Shown: positions 7,082 through 15,506 of the stretch, piece after piece
Numbering within the stretch: the first letter of the stretch is position 1
How the letters are laid out: each line of letters starts with the position of its first letter
Source: Peptococcaceae bacterium BRH_c23
GTDB lineage: Bacteria > Bacillota_B > Desulfitobacteriia > Desulfitobacteriales > Desulfitobacteriaceae
Assembly (NCBI GenBank): GCA_000961805.1
Contig: LADV01000210.1
Span: 1-33,126, forward strand
DNA length: 33,126 nt
Reading direction: 5' to 3'
The notes under the pieces: generated by a model
Seen by the model: only the letters and a program-made list of their open reading frames with translations
Told to the model about the DNA's origin: nothing
Databases searched by the model: none
Position numbers and translations under genes: made by a program

Positions 7082-8431
7082 ATGGAGAAATATTTATTGA
7101 TTACCGGAACTATTGCTTATCGGGCTCTTATAAAATTAATCGAAAAAACAAATCTTGAGATGCTGTTTGAGGTCAAAGCCCTTAAATGCACGGTGGCAGC
7201 GCTGATGACGACGGACTTCATCGCGCGCAAGCTTGGCGAGGAGCTTCTTTTAAGCGGAGAGGAAATTATCGTAATTCCTGGTTTGAGTCAAGGTTCCCTG
7301 GAACCTATCGTTCAAGCTACGGGCTGCCAAGTCCGGAGAGGCCCGGCTGATTTAAAGGATCTGCCTCCTTTTCTAAAAGGAGAGCAGTACCCGAACCGTT
7401 CCACTCCGGAACCCGAACAAGATCAGATGACTTCACCTATCCAGATTCTCGCTGAAATTGTCAATGCCCCTAGGATGAGCCTATCCCAAATTGTAGAAAG
7501 AGCTTACTACTACCGGGAGAGCGGAGCCGAGATCATCGATATCGGAGGGGATGTCGATCAGCCCTTTCCCCATCTGCGGGATGTTATCCGAACCCTTAAA
7601 GCGGAAGGCTTTAAGGTAAGTATTGACAGCCTCCAAGAAGAAGATATTCTGGCAGCGAATCGGGCCGGAGTGGATTTAGTGCTCAGCTTGAACTCGAACA
7701 ATCTGGAGCTGGCTAAAATTCTGGATTGTCCGGTGGTGCTAATTCCTGATGATGGGGAAGACTTAAGTTCTCTGTACCGTAACCTGGAGACATTGACCAA
7801 GTGGAATACGCCCTGTATTCTCGACCCTATTCTACCTCCTTTGACGATGGGTTTGGTCGAAGGCATCAGCCGGTACCGCAAGCTCAGACGAGATTTTCCG
7901 GAATGCCCTTTGCTTATGGGTTTGGGAAATGTGACAGAACTCATTGATGCAGACAGCACGGGAATTAATGCTCTGATGGTTGGTATGGCCACCGAGCTTA
8001 ACGTGAATTACATCCTTACGACGGAAGTAAGCCACCGGGCCCGGGGCGCAGTTAGGGAAACAAGTCTGGCCCGAAAGTTGATGTATCGTGCCATCACGGA
8101 GGGAAGGATACCCAAGCATCTGGATTATAGCTTATTAACCATTAAAGATCCTTTTGGCAATTCGTATGAGGCAGCAGAATTAAGGGAGATGCAGGCGGAG
8201 ATTAAGGATAAAAATTATCGTATTTTTGTGGATGACCGCTTTATTTACATTTTTAACGCTTTTATTTTCTTTCAGGGGACTTCTGCGCAAGAACTTTTTT
8301 CCCGGCTCAGTATTCAAGATTCCAATCATGCCTTCTATCTTGGCCGAGAGTTAGGGAAAGCGGAGATGGCTTTGCGTTTAGGCAAAAAATATGTGCAGGA
8401 TGATCCGCTGCGTTGGGGGTTATATCAGTGA
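7082..8431 (+). CDS. dihydropteroate synthase-like protein of the H4MPT pathway
   Basis: 449 residues. An N-terminal domain of about 120 residues (starting MEKYLLITGTIAYRAL) precedes a DHPS-like TIM barrel: MSLSQIVERAYYYRESGAEIIDIGGD, then VSIDSL, a DDGED turn, CILDPILPPL and LLMGLGNVTELID. It matches the DHPS-related family shared by methanogens and H4MPT-using bacteria. The presumed role is condensation of the pterin pyrophosphate with beta-RFA-phosphate, but for this long family the reaction is less certain than for folate DHPS. ATG at 7082 follows AAGGTG with 8 bases spacing. The next gene begins 31 bases downstream, so they are co-transcribed. Confidence 0.82.
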   Translation: MEKYLLITGTIAYRALIKLIEKTNLEMLFEVKALKCTVAALMTTDFIARKLGEELLLSGEEIIVIPGLSQGSLEPIVQATGCQVRRGPADLKDLPPFLKGEQYPNRSTPEPEQDQMTSPIQILAEIVNAPRMSLSQIVERAYYYRESGAEIIDIGGDVDQPFPHLRDVIRTLKAEGFKVSIDSLQEEDILAANRAGVDLVLSLNSNNLELAKILDCPVVLIPDDGEDLSSLYRNLETLTKWNTPCILDPILPPLTMGLVEGISRYRKLRRDFPECPLLMGLGNVTELIDADSTGINALMVGMATELNVNYILTTEVSHRARGAVRETSLARKLMYRAITEGRIPKHLDYSLLTIKDPFGNSYEAAELREMQAEIKDKNYRIFVDDRFIYIFNAFIFFQGTSAQELFSRLSIQDSNHAFYLGRELGKAEMALRLGKKYVQDDPLRWGLYQ

Positions 8432-8462
8432 AGGGAAAGGCAACGGATGCAGGTGAATTATT

Positions 8463-9080
8463 ATGATTCTTGAAACTATCCTTTCGTCTATCAGTCATGA
8501 TGGTATTGTGAATTTTGCTCCGATGGGCTTGCACATTTCCGATACAGATCTCGAACGCTCTCCAGTCAAACGGATCGTTTTCCGCCTTTATCCAGGTTCA
8601 CAAACTTACGAGAATCTGAAAGCGACAGGACAGGGCGTTATCAACTTCACGGACGATGTTTTGGTTTTTGTGGAAACAGCTCTTTACTCTGGCTGCCCGC
8701 CATCTGTGCCTTCCCAAAAAGTTCGACCACCGAGTATGGCGCATGCGAGTACAATCTGGGAATTTACGGTTACCCGTTTTGATCCATCCACCGAACCGGC
8801 TTTCCTAGAGGGAAAGATTGAGCATCGTGAGCAAAGGGGAGGATTTGCCGGATTCTGCAGGGCTCAAGGGGCCGTTTTGGAAGCGGCTATCGCAGCGACC
8901 CGCTGGCAATGGCTGCCAATGGGGAAAATAATCGATCCTTGGCCCGTGTGGTTGGAATTGGTTCAGAAAACGGGCGGAAACCGGGAACGGGAGGCATTTA
9001 ACAAAGTAGGCAGCTTTTTGGTCGGTAAGGGAATTCAGGTGCCGATAGTTTCCGGGGACGGAAGAAAAGCAAGCTTGTGA
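8463..9080 (+). CDS. DUF447 family protein (flavin-reductase-like split barrel)
   Basis: 205 residues with no membrane segment. The N-terminus (SISHDGIVNFAPMGLHISD) and TGQGVINFTDDV resemble the FMN-binding split barrel of flavin reductase-like proteins; DUF447 genes recur in H4MPT clusters of bacteria and in methanogens. The function is not established. RBS AGGTGA precedes the ATG. A dead relative on the opposite strand at 385-600 aligns without gaps to residues of about 53-106. Confidence 0.82.
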   Translation: MILETILSSISHDGIVNFAPMGLHISDTDLERSPVKRIVFRLYPGSQTYENLKATGQGVINFTDDVLVFVETALYSGCPPSVPSQKVRPPSMAHASTIWEFTVTRFDPSTEPAFLEGKIEHREQRGGFAGFCRAQGAVLEAAIAATRWQWLPMGKIIDPWPVWLELVQKTGGNREREAFNKVGSFLVGKGIQVPIVSGDGRKASL

Positions 9081-9145
9081 TGAAGCCAAGGGTTAGGGAT
9101 AGGCGGCAGTTAGGCGCCAGATATATTTAACAGGGAGGGTTTAGT

Positions 9146-10009
9146 ATGAAAAAAATCTTAATTCATCTCGAATCAGATTCTAAAGCGAGTGTCTTTGATC
9201 AGATTACGGCCTACGATGCCGGAGCGGATCAGGTGTTGGCCTATGGAGGGGTTCAGCTGGAGGAAGTTGCGAATCTTGTGTACGGGGCAATCTTTACCCG
9301 GGGCGGAGAAGGATTGCGCAATACGGCCGTATTTATAGGCGGCACCCAGGTGCCGACGGCGGAAAAGCTGATGAGAAAAGTCCTTGACACGTTTTTTGCG
9401 GATTTCCGGGTCTCGGTGATGTTTGATGCCAATGGCTGTAATACGACGGCGGCCGCTTTAGTGCATAAAATTGCTCGGGGGCGGGATCTTAAGGGCAAGA
9501 AAGCTCTGATCCTGGCCGGTACGGGTCCGGTGGGGATCCGGGCGGCTACGCTGCTGGCGCAGGAGGGATGTGAGGTATTCCTTTCTTCGCGTCAACTTGC
9601 GCGTTCTCAGGAAGTTTGCAAGCACATGGAGGAAAATAACGGTGTAAAAGTAAAACCTGTAGAAGCAGCCAGTCCTGAGGATGTGGAAAAAATCTTAGCC
9701 CAAGGAATTAACATTGTGGCCAGTTGCGGTGCCGCGGGTGTGCAACTGCTGGAGCAGGCGGCGTGGGCTTCTGCCCGTTCGCTGGAAATCATTGCGGACA
9801 TTAATGCGGTAGAACCGTTAGGCGTGGAAGGAATGAAAGTTACGGACAATGGCAAGGAACGGGAAGGGAAAATTCTGTACGGTGCGATTGCGATCGGCAA
9901 CTTGAAAATGAAAGTGCACCGCGCTGCCGTTCAGGCTTTGTTTGAGCGCAATGACCAGGTTTTAGATTTTTCACTTATTTATGCCTTGGCTAAGAAAATG
10001 GAGGCCTAA
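9146..10009 (+). CDS. mtdB: NAD(P)-dependent methylene-H4MPT dehydrogenase
   Basis: Oxidises methylene-H4MPT to methenyl-H4MPT with NAD(P)+. 287 residues, the family's usual length. The N-terminal substrate part shows TAYDAGADQVLAYGGV and VMFDANGCNTTAAALVHK; the Rossmann fold has ILAGTGPVGIRAATLLAQEG followed by the NADP-side SSRQ. MtdA and MtdB cannot be separated by eye; mtdB is chosen because every neighbour belongs to the H4MPT/MFR route. GGGAGGG precedes the ATG, and the following ATP-grasp gene starts 2 bases after the stop. Confidence 0.9.
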   Translation: MKKILIHLESDSKASVFDQITAYDAGADQVLAYGGVQLEEVANLVYGAIFTRGGEGLRNTAVFIGGTQVPTAEKLMRKVLDTFFADFRVSVMFDANGCNTTAAALVHKIARGRDLKGKKALILAGTGPVGIRAATLLAQEGCEVFLSSRQLARSQEVCKHMEENNGVKVKPVEAASPEDVEKILAQGINIVASCGAAGVQLLEQAAWASARSLEIIADINAVEPLGVEGMKVTDNGKEREGKILYGAIAIGNLKMKVHRAAVQALFERNDQVLDFSLIYALAKKMEA

Positions 10010-10011
10010 AA

Positions 10012-11223
10012 ATGTTCCTTCTTGTCGGGGCAAGCATCAGAGCACTGATGGAGTCCGCTGTGGAGTCAGGCTACCCGGTCAGGGGGATTGATTTCTTTGG
10101 AGATTTAGACACCCGGCGGTGTGGAAAAACCGTGGGCATCGTGAATGACCTTGGTTTGGCTCCGACCGTGAAAAATTTGCTGCAGGTTGCCCGAGGCTTG
10201 ACTTGTCAAGGACTGGTCTATGTTTCCGGACCGGAAAACCACCCCGAGGAATTAACTTTCTGGGAGGAGCGTGGCTTGTTGTGCGGGAACGGGGTTTCTG
10301 CATTACAGCAGGTGCGGGATCCGTGGCAACTCAGGCAGGCCCTTTCTGAAATTGGGATCGCGATGCCCGAATTTTATCGCGTGGAACAGTGGAGCCCGGA
10401 TGAGATAGGGAAAAAATGGCTTCTGAAACCCCTGAACAGGGGCGGGGGACACGGGATTGTCGAATTGCCCCAGGAAAAGGTGGATGCTCGGGCGCGGATC
10501 TCCGGCTTAGGGGATCCGTCCCGGTATATTGTCCAGGAATATATTTCCGGTATTCCGGCTTCAGTCACCTTCTTGGCGGACGGACGACAGGCGGTTGTGT
10601 TGGGGACCAGCCGTCAGTTGACTGGAATACAGGGGTCTCAGCCTTTTATCTATGCCGGAAATATTGTGCCATTCGATAGCTCATTCCTACCGGGGCTGAG
10701 GACTTTTGAAGAGGATTTGATCCGCATCAGTCAACACCTTGCCTCAGCTTTTGGCTTAAGAGGGGTTAACACCCTGGATTTTATAGTTAACTCGAGCGGG
10801 ATTTGGGTTCTGGAATTGAATCCTCGTTGGTCAGCTTCAGTGGAACTGATTGAGAAGTGGAGGGGAGAACGTTTGTTTTCCCCTCATATTGCCGCTTGTA
10901 AAGCAAAGGGACAGAATTCGTTCCCCCCCAGCGGAGACAACCGTAAGCCAGTTCACAAGCAGGGCTGGCAAGGTTTTTGGGGAAAAAGTATCGTCTATGC
11001 CCAATCCTCTTTCCAAGTCACGGCAGATTTGGATATCCAGTCTCTATACGAGCAGGGAGTGCGCGATATTCCGCCCGCCGGAACCAGGCTGGAGAGCGGC
11101 CAGCCCATCTGTACCGTTTTAAGCGGCGCTGCGAGTGATGCCGCTTGTTGGCAAAGCTTGCAAGTAAAGTCAGAATGGGCCCGCCAGGTTTTTGGTGATA
11201 TCAAGTCATCCGCTGCCCGCTAA
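10012..11223 (+). CDS. ATP-grasp ligase of H4MPT/methanofuran clusters, substrate unknown
   Basis: 403 residues. The N-terminal pre-ATP-grasp half is MFLLVGASIRALMESAVESG..., followed by an ATP-grasp domain with KWLLKPLNRGGGHGI (ATP-lysine and Gly-rich loop), YIVQEYISGIPASV and the metal-site stretch NTLDFIVNSSGIWVLELNPRWSASVEL. Such ligases join an acyl phosphate to an amine. It starts 2 bases after mtdB and sits before the formylmethanofuran dehydrogenase genes, so a cofactor side-chain (for example glutamyl) ligase is likely. It is one of three ATP-grasp proteins in the block, and its exact reaction is not known to me. Confidence 0.8.
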   Translation: MFLLVGASIRALMESAVESGYPVRGIDFFGDLDTRRCGKTVGIVNDLGLAPTVKNLLQVARGLTCQGLVYVSGPENHPEELTFWEERGLLCGNGVSALQQVRDPWQLRQALSEIGIAMPEFYRVEQWSPDEIGKKWLLKPLNRGGGHGIVELPQEKVDARARISGLGDPSRYIVQEYISGIPASVTFLADGRQAVVLGTSRQLTGIQGSQPFIYAGNIVPFDSSFLPGLRTFEEDLIRISQHLASAFGLRGVNTLDFIVNSSGIWVLELNPRWSASVELIEKWRGERLFSPHIAACKAKGQNSFPPSGDNRKPVHKQGWQGFWGKSIVYAQSSFQVTADLDIQSLYEQGVRDIPPAGTRLESGQPICTVLSGAASDAACWQSLQVKSEWARQVFGDIKSSAAR

Positions 11224-11278
11224 ACCGCATAAGCAGCAAGTTAGTTTGGACAACTATTGATTAAAGGAGGGGTGCGTC

Positions 11279-11659
11279 ATGGGCATTATTTCCGGTTTAC
11301 TAATTACCGTGCGAACCGGCCGGCAAGGTGCCACGATGGAGAACGGGAAATTAACCCCGGAATACCTCGAAGAAACCTCGACGCTGGCGATTAATCCCGA
11401 GGATTTCGCTGCCCTGGGAATGGCTCCGGGCCAAAGAGCTCGGTTAAAAAGCCCTGATGGTGAAGTCATCGTCACCTGCCGGCCCACGGAAGGGCCGCGC
11501 GGATTATTCTTTCTGCCGCTGGGCCCGACAGCTAGTCAATTAATCAGTGGAGAAACACATGGAACAGGAGTTCCGGATTTTAAGGGATTACTCGTAACGT
11601 TAGAACCAGAACTTGAATTTTCTCAGCAGACTAATCTAGGGGGTGAGATACGTAAATGA
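11279..11659 (+). CDS. fwdD: formylmethanofuran dehydrogenase subunit D (molybdopterin dinucleotide-binding)
   Basis: 126 residues forming only the C-terminal molybdopterin-dinucleotide-binding barrel of the formate dehydrogenase-like catalytic chain. It contains LTPEYLEETSTLAINPEDFAALGMAPGQ and VTCRPTEGPRGLFFLPLGP, and TGVPDFKG near the end. Together with subunit B it rebuilds the split FdhA-like subunit that carries Mo or W. A strong AAAGGAGGGG precedes the ATG. The stop overlaps the subunit B start as ATGA (11656-11659), implying coupled translation. Confidence 0.9.
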   Translation: MGIISGLLITVRTGRQGATMENGKLTPEYLEETSTLAINPEDFAALGMAPGQRARLKSPDGEVIVTCRPTEGPRGLFFLPLGPTASQLISGETHGTGVPDFKGLLVTLEPELEFSQQTNLGGEIRK

Positions 11660-12963
11660 GTATCTATCAGGATGTCGTATGTACTTTCTGCGGGAGTCTT
11701 TGTGACGACCTTGAAGTCGAAGTGGCAAACAACAAAATTGTAAAAGTGAAACGGGCTTGCCTAATTGGTCGAAACAAACTTATGCACGCCCAATCAGATT
11801 TGGCTTCGGTCCGTATCAACGGTCAACCCGCTACCCTGGATGGAGCATTGAATGAAGCGGCACGGATATTATCAAAAGCCAAATCCCCGCTTGTCTACGG
11901 TTTATGTAGTACGACAACCGAAGCGCAGCGTGAGGCTGTCGTCTTGACCGAACTGATCGGGGGAATCGTGGATAACCCTTCGTCCTACTGACACGGTCCG
12001 GGCGTTGTTGCCCGCCAGTCAGTTGGACTGGCTTCATGTACGTTAGGCGAAGTAAAGAATCGGGCAGACCTCTTAATTTACTGGGGTTGCAATCCTATGG
12101 AAGCCCATATGCGCCATCTTAGCCGCTATTCTGCGTTATCAAAAGGGCTTTTCGTTCCGGAAGGCCGCAAAGGTCGGAAAGTGGTCGTGATTGATGTACG
12201 ACCGACAGCAACATCAAAACAGGCCGATATATTTTTACAGGTCACTCCTGGACAAGACTTTGAGATTGCCACAGTCTTACGCGCCTTAATCAAAGGTTTA
12301 CCTTTAGAGGGGCTTAGTGAATCCAGTACCGTCGCTGGTGTACCTTTGTCCAAGTGGCGGGAATTGGTTGCCTTAATGAAGGAGTGCCATTACGGGGTTG
12401 TCATGTTTGGAATTGGTCTTACGCAGAGCCGGGGGAAAGAGTTAAATTTGGAACAAATTAATACACTGGTCGGGGAAATGAATGAGTTCACTCGCTTCTA
12501 TGCTATTCCAATGCGTGGTCACGGTAATGTCAATGGCAGCAATCAGGTTTTGACCTGGCAAACTGGGTATCCCTTTGCTGTGAATTTGAGCCGTGGGTAT
12601 CCGCGTTACAATCCGGGAGAATTCAGTGTTATGGATCTGTTGGTTCGACGGGAGGTAGATGCCGCCCTAATCATTGCTACAGACCCTGGGGCTCATCTTC
12701 CTAAAGCTGCAGTTGAGCATCTTAAAAATATTCCCATCATTGTCTTGGAACCCCATGAAAATTGGACTACCTCATGGGCCAACGTAGTGATCCCTGTAGC
12801 ACCTGCAGGGGTAGGGGCTGCAGGTACGTTTTACCGGATGGATAGCGTGGCTTTGCATGTTAAGAAGTTGGTGGATTTCCCGTTTCCTTCCGATCTAGAG
12901 GTGGTAAAATCCATAAAGGAGAGAATAACGGATGTTAAAGATTATCAACGGGCAAGTTTATGA
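11656..12963 (+). CDS. fwdB: selenocysteine-containing formylmethanofuran dehydrogenase subunit B (TGA at 11989-11991 read as Sec)
   Basis: Catalytic Mo/W subunit, 435 residues when TGA is read as Sec, the normal length of FwdB. C9-x2-C12-x3-C16-x18-C35 (VVCTFCGSLCDD...RACLIG) binds the proximal [4Fe-4S] cluster. The frame then reaches SSY-TGA-HGPGVV; the TGA is codon 112, the place of the metal-ligating Cys/Sec in methanogen FwdB, and the same Sec-His-Gly-Pro motif occurs in Sec formate dehydrogenase. After the TGA the same frame goes straight into conserved FwdB sequence (SCTLGEVKNRADLLIYWGCN, then RHLSRY) without an indel, so this is recoding, not decay. A naive annotation splits it into two genes (11656-11991 and 12097-12963). 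A SECIS-like hairpin lies at 12014-12032. The gene overlaps fwdD by 4 bases and fwdA by 32. No selA/B/C/D is in the window. Confidence 0.93.
12014..12032 (+). promoter_or_regulatory. bacterial SECIS-like stem-loop in fwdB
   Basis: GCCAGTC (12014-12020) and GACTGGC (12026-12032) form a perfect 7-bp stem with the 5-nt loop AGTTG. The loop has G as its second base and starts 29 nt after the TGA, which fits what I know of bacterial SECIS rules (a G among the first two loop bases, roughly 16-37 nt spacing, 4-16 bp stem). A competing hairpin, CGGGC (11999-12003) with GCCCG (12010-12014), with TGAC/GTCA able to pair at its base (11989-11992 with 12018-12021), overlaps it. Confidence 0.75.
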
Positions 12964-14584
12964 TCCAGCAAACGGGGTCAGAGGAGAGCTAAAAGACATC
13001 TGCATTGAGGGCGGTAAAATTATCGCAGAGCCTCACTTTCCTCAAAACCACAAGGGCGATATTGAGGTGATCGATGCCGCTGGATGTGCCGTGATGCCGG
13101 GTGGCGTCGAGATTCATAGCCACTTAGCGGGCCCGAAGGTAAATACCGCACGCATGATGTGTCCGGAAGACCACTATGATCATGTTCATTCCAAGACGCT
13201 CGCCACGCGCTCGGGAACGGGATACACAATTCCAAGTACATTTTTAACGGGCCAGTTATACTCGAGGCTTGGTTATACGACAGTCTTCGAAGCGGCTGTT
13301 CCGGCCTTGCTGGCCCGTCATGCGCACGAAGAACTTCAAGATACACCCTTACTTGACGCGGGTTTTTTTACGCTCATGGGCAATAACTACATGATGATGA
13401 AAGTCCTTGGTGAACCTGAGTCTGAGAAACGAAAAGAGCGACTAAGGGATCTTGTAGCTTGGCTTTTACGGAGCAGCAAAGGATATGCTGTGAAAATTGT
13501 GAACCCGGGTGGCATCGAAAGCTGGAAATGGAGCCAGGGTTCGGTCAATCTCGATACCCCCGTTCCTCCGTTTGGCGTGACGCCGCGACGGATGCTCTTG
13601 GAATTGGTTGACGTGGTGGAGGAGTTGCATCTGCCCCACCCCATACACCTTCATTCCAATCACCTCGGCGAAGCCGGAAATGTGCAGACGACGTTGGAAA
13701 CCATGCGTACGCTTGAAGGCCGCCGCGTACATTTGACCCATATGCAGTTTCACTCGTATGGCGCAACAAAAAAAGGGGGCATTGCATCAGGAGCGCCCCA
13801 GATAGCGGAGTACCTAAACCAACACCCTGAATTTACGTGTGACGCTGGGCAGATTGTTTTCGGTCCAGTGACCACGATGACTGCGGATTCTCCCATGCAA
13901 TTCCACCTTCACCAGTTAACCGGCAACAAGTGGGCGAATGCAGACGTTGAGATGGAGTCGGGGGCAGGCATCGTTCCCTTAATCTATCGCCCGAGCAATC
14001 TGGTAAATGCCATCCAATGGTCCATTGGCTTAGAACTTCTCCTGTTGGTCAAGAATCCGTGGCAGATTTTCCTGACGACTGATCATCCCAATGCGGGACC
14101 GTTTACAGCTTATCCACAAATCATCCGCTTACTTATGGATGCAGACTATCGCAGGGCACGGATGGCAGAACTAAACCCGAAAGCTGTTCGTTATACTTGC
14201 TTGGCGGAATTAGACCGAGAATACACGCTCGATGAAATCGCCATCATTACCCGTGCCGGTCCGGCAAAAGCTCTGGGACTTTACCGTAAAGGGCACTTGG
14301 GGGTTGACGCTGATGCGGACGTGGCCATTTATCGGCTTCAACAAGATAAGGAAGCGATGTTTTCTCGCCCAGCCTATGTCTTAAAAGATGGAGAGGTTAT
14401 CGTTCGCGAGGGACAGGTGATCAAGAATGTTAGGGGCCGGACACTATTTGTCCAGCCTGAGGGCTCACAGAAATTGCCTCCAGATCTGGCTGATGATTTT
14501 GCGAAATTCTACTCGATTGCGCTCTCGAATTTCGCCGTCGAAGAAGAGTATGTTGAGCGCCCGGAGGTGATCCCATGTATTTAA
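12932..14584 (+). CDS. fwdA: formylmethanofuran dehydrogenase subunit A (amidohydrolase)
   Basis: Zinc amidohydrolase-like subunit that interconverts formate + MFR and formyl-MFR. 550 residues. Visible metal residues: HSH (H62, H64) in GGVEIHSHLAGPKVN, the lysine expected to be carbamylated (about K188, in YAVKIVNPGG), the His cluster HPIHLHSNHLGE (about 236-245), HLTHMQFHSYG, and the catalytic Asp in TTDHPNAGPF. All are intact, so the hydrolytic site should be active and could be tunnelled to the Sec site of FwdB. ATG at 12932 has AAAGGAGAG upstream and lies inside the end of fwdB. The stop overlaps the ftr start by 10 bases. Confidence 0.94.
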   Translation: MLKIINGQVYDPANGVRGELKDICIEGGKIIAEPHFPQNHKGDIEVIDAAGCAVMPGGVEIHSHLAGPKVNTARMMCPEDHYDHVHSKTLATRSGTGYTIPSTFLTGQLYSRLGYTTVFEAAVPALLARHAHEELQDTPLLDAGFFTLMGNNYMMMKVLGEPESEKRKERLRDLVAWLLRSSKGYAVKIVNPGGIESWKWSQGSVNLDTPVPPFGVTPRRMLLELVDVVEELHLPHPIHLHSNHLGEAGNVQTTLETMRTLEGRRVHLTHMQFHSYGATKKGGIASGAPQIAEYLNQHPEFTCDAGQIVFGPVTTMTADSPMQFHLHQLTGNKWANADVEMESGAGIVPLIYRPSNLVNAIQWSIGLELLLLVKNPWQIFLTTDHPNAGPFTAYPQIIRLLMDADYRRARMAELNPKAVRYTCLAELDREYTLDEIAIITRAGPAKALGLYRKGHLGVDADADVAIYRLQQDKEAMFSRPAYVLKDGEVIVREGQVIKNVRGRTLFVQPEGSQKLPPDLADDFAKFYSIALSNFAVEEEYVERPEVIPCI

Positions 14585-15480
14585 ATGGTGTAGAAATCGA
14601 AGAAACGTTCGCCGAGGCGTTTACGATGCGTGGCACAAGAGTGACAGTTACTGCGGTAAACGAACGATGGGCTCGCTACGCCGCCTTGGCAGCCACCGGC
14701 TTTGCGACGTCAGTTATCGGATGTGGGGTCGAAGCTGGGATTGAGGGACCTACAGCGAGTACGCCGGATGGCCGGTTCGGCTTGGATTGCCTCTTTTTTG
14801 CCTTCTCGAAAGAAGACATGGAAAAACACCTTATCAAACGTATCGGTCAGGCGATTATGACCACCCCGACTTCAGCCTGCTTCGACGGAGAATTACCGGA
14901 ATTTCAGGGGCAAGGGGATACCTTGAACAAAGTCAATATCGGAGGAAAGCTGCGTTTTTTTGGAGATAGTTATCAAGCGAGTAAAGTTATTGGAAATCAG
15001 CGCTATTGGCGGATTCCAGTTATGGATGGCGAATTTTTAGTCCAAGAGGAGTTCACCGTAGCCAAAGCGATTGGCGGCGGGAATTTCCTTATCTTGGCTG
15101 AAAGCGCGGAGGCAGCCCTTCTGGCCGCGGAAGCTGCGGTAGAGGAGATGCGTACCATTCGTGGTGTTATCCTTCCCTTCCCGGGCGGTGTGGTCCGCAG
15201 TGGGAGTCAGGTTGGGTCAAACTACAAATTTCTTTCCGCCTCGACGAATACAGCCTATTGTCCAACGATTCGAGGACGCCTTGATAGCCTGCTTCCCGAT
15301 GGAGTCAATGCCGTGCTGGAGATTGTCATCGATGGACTTACCTTCGAGGCTGTGAGCCGGGCGATGCAGGTGGGGATCAACGCAGCGACTCAAGTGCCGG
15401 GCGTCCAGAGGATTACCGCAGGCAATTACGGAGGACGTTTGGGTAAACATCATTTTCATCTCCAAGAGATCTTGATTTAA
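14575..15480 (+). CDS. ftr: formylmethanofuran:H4MPT formyltransferase
   Basis: Moves the formyl group between MFR and N5 of H4MPT. 301 residues, the usual size. Family segments: IEETFAEAFTMRGTRVTVTA at the N-terminus, SVIGCGVEAGIEGPTASTPDGRFG, IMTTPTSACFDGE, and the C-terminal GVQRITAGNYGGRLGKHHFHL. GGAGGTGATC immediately before the ATG lies inside fwdA, so the two are translationally coupled. Its position between subunits A and C resembles the fhc operons of methylotrophic bacteria, where Ftr (FhcD) is part of the complex; whether it is bound here is unknown. Confidence 0.95.
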   Translation: MYLNGVEIEETFAEAFTMRGTRVTVTAVNERWARYAALAATGFATSVIGCGVEAGIEGPTASTPDGRFGLDCLFFAFSKEDMEKHLIKRIGQAIMTTPTSACFDGELPEFQGQGDTLNKVNIGGKLRFFGDSYQASKVIGNQRYWRIPVMDGEFLVQEEFTVAKAIGGGNFLILAESAEAALLAAEAAVEEMRTIRGVILPFPGGVVRSGSQVGSNYKFLSASTNTAYCPTIRGRLDSLLPDGVNAVLEIVIDGLTFEAVSRAMQVGINAATQVPGVQRITAGNYGGRLGKHHFHLQEILI

Positions 15481-15506
15481 GAGTTAAAAGGGATAGGGGG
15501 TAAGGC

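Noticed and set aside
11656..11991. A separate 111-residue protein ending at the TGA, with a second gene starting at 12097
   Set aside because: The codons between the TGA and 12097 are in the same frame and encode conserved FwdB sequence; one Sec-containing gene explains everything.
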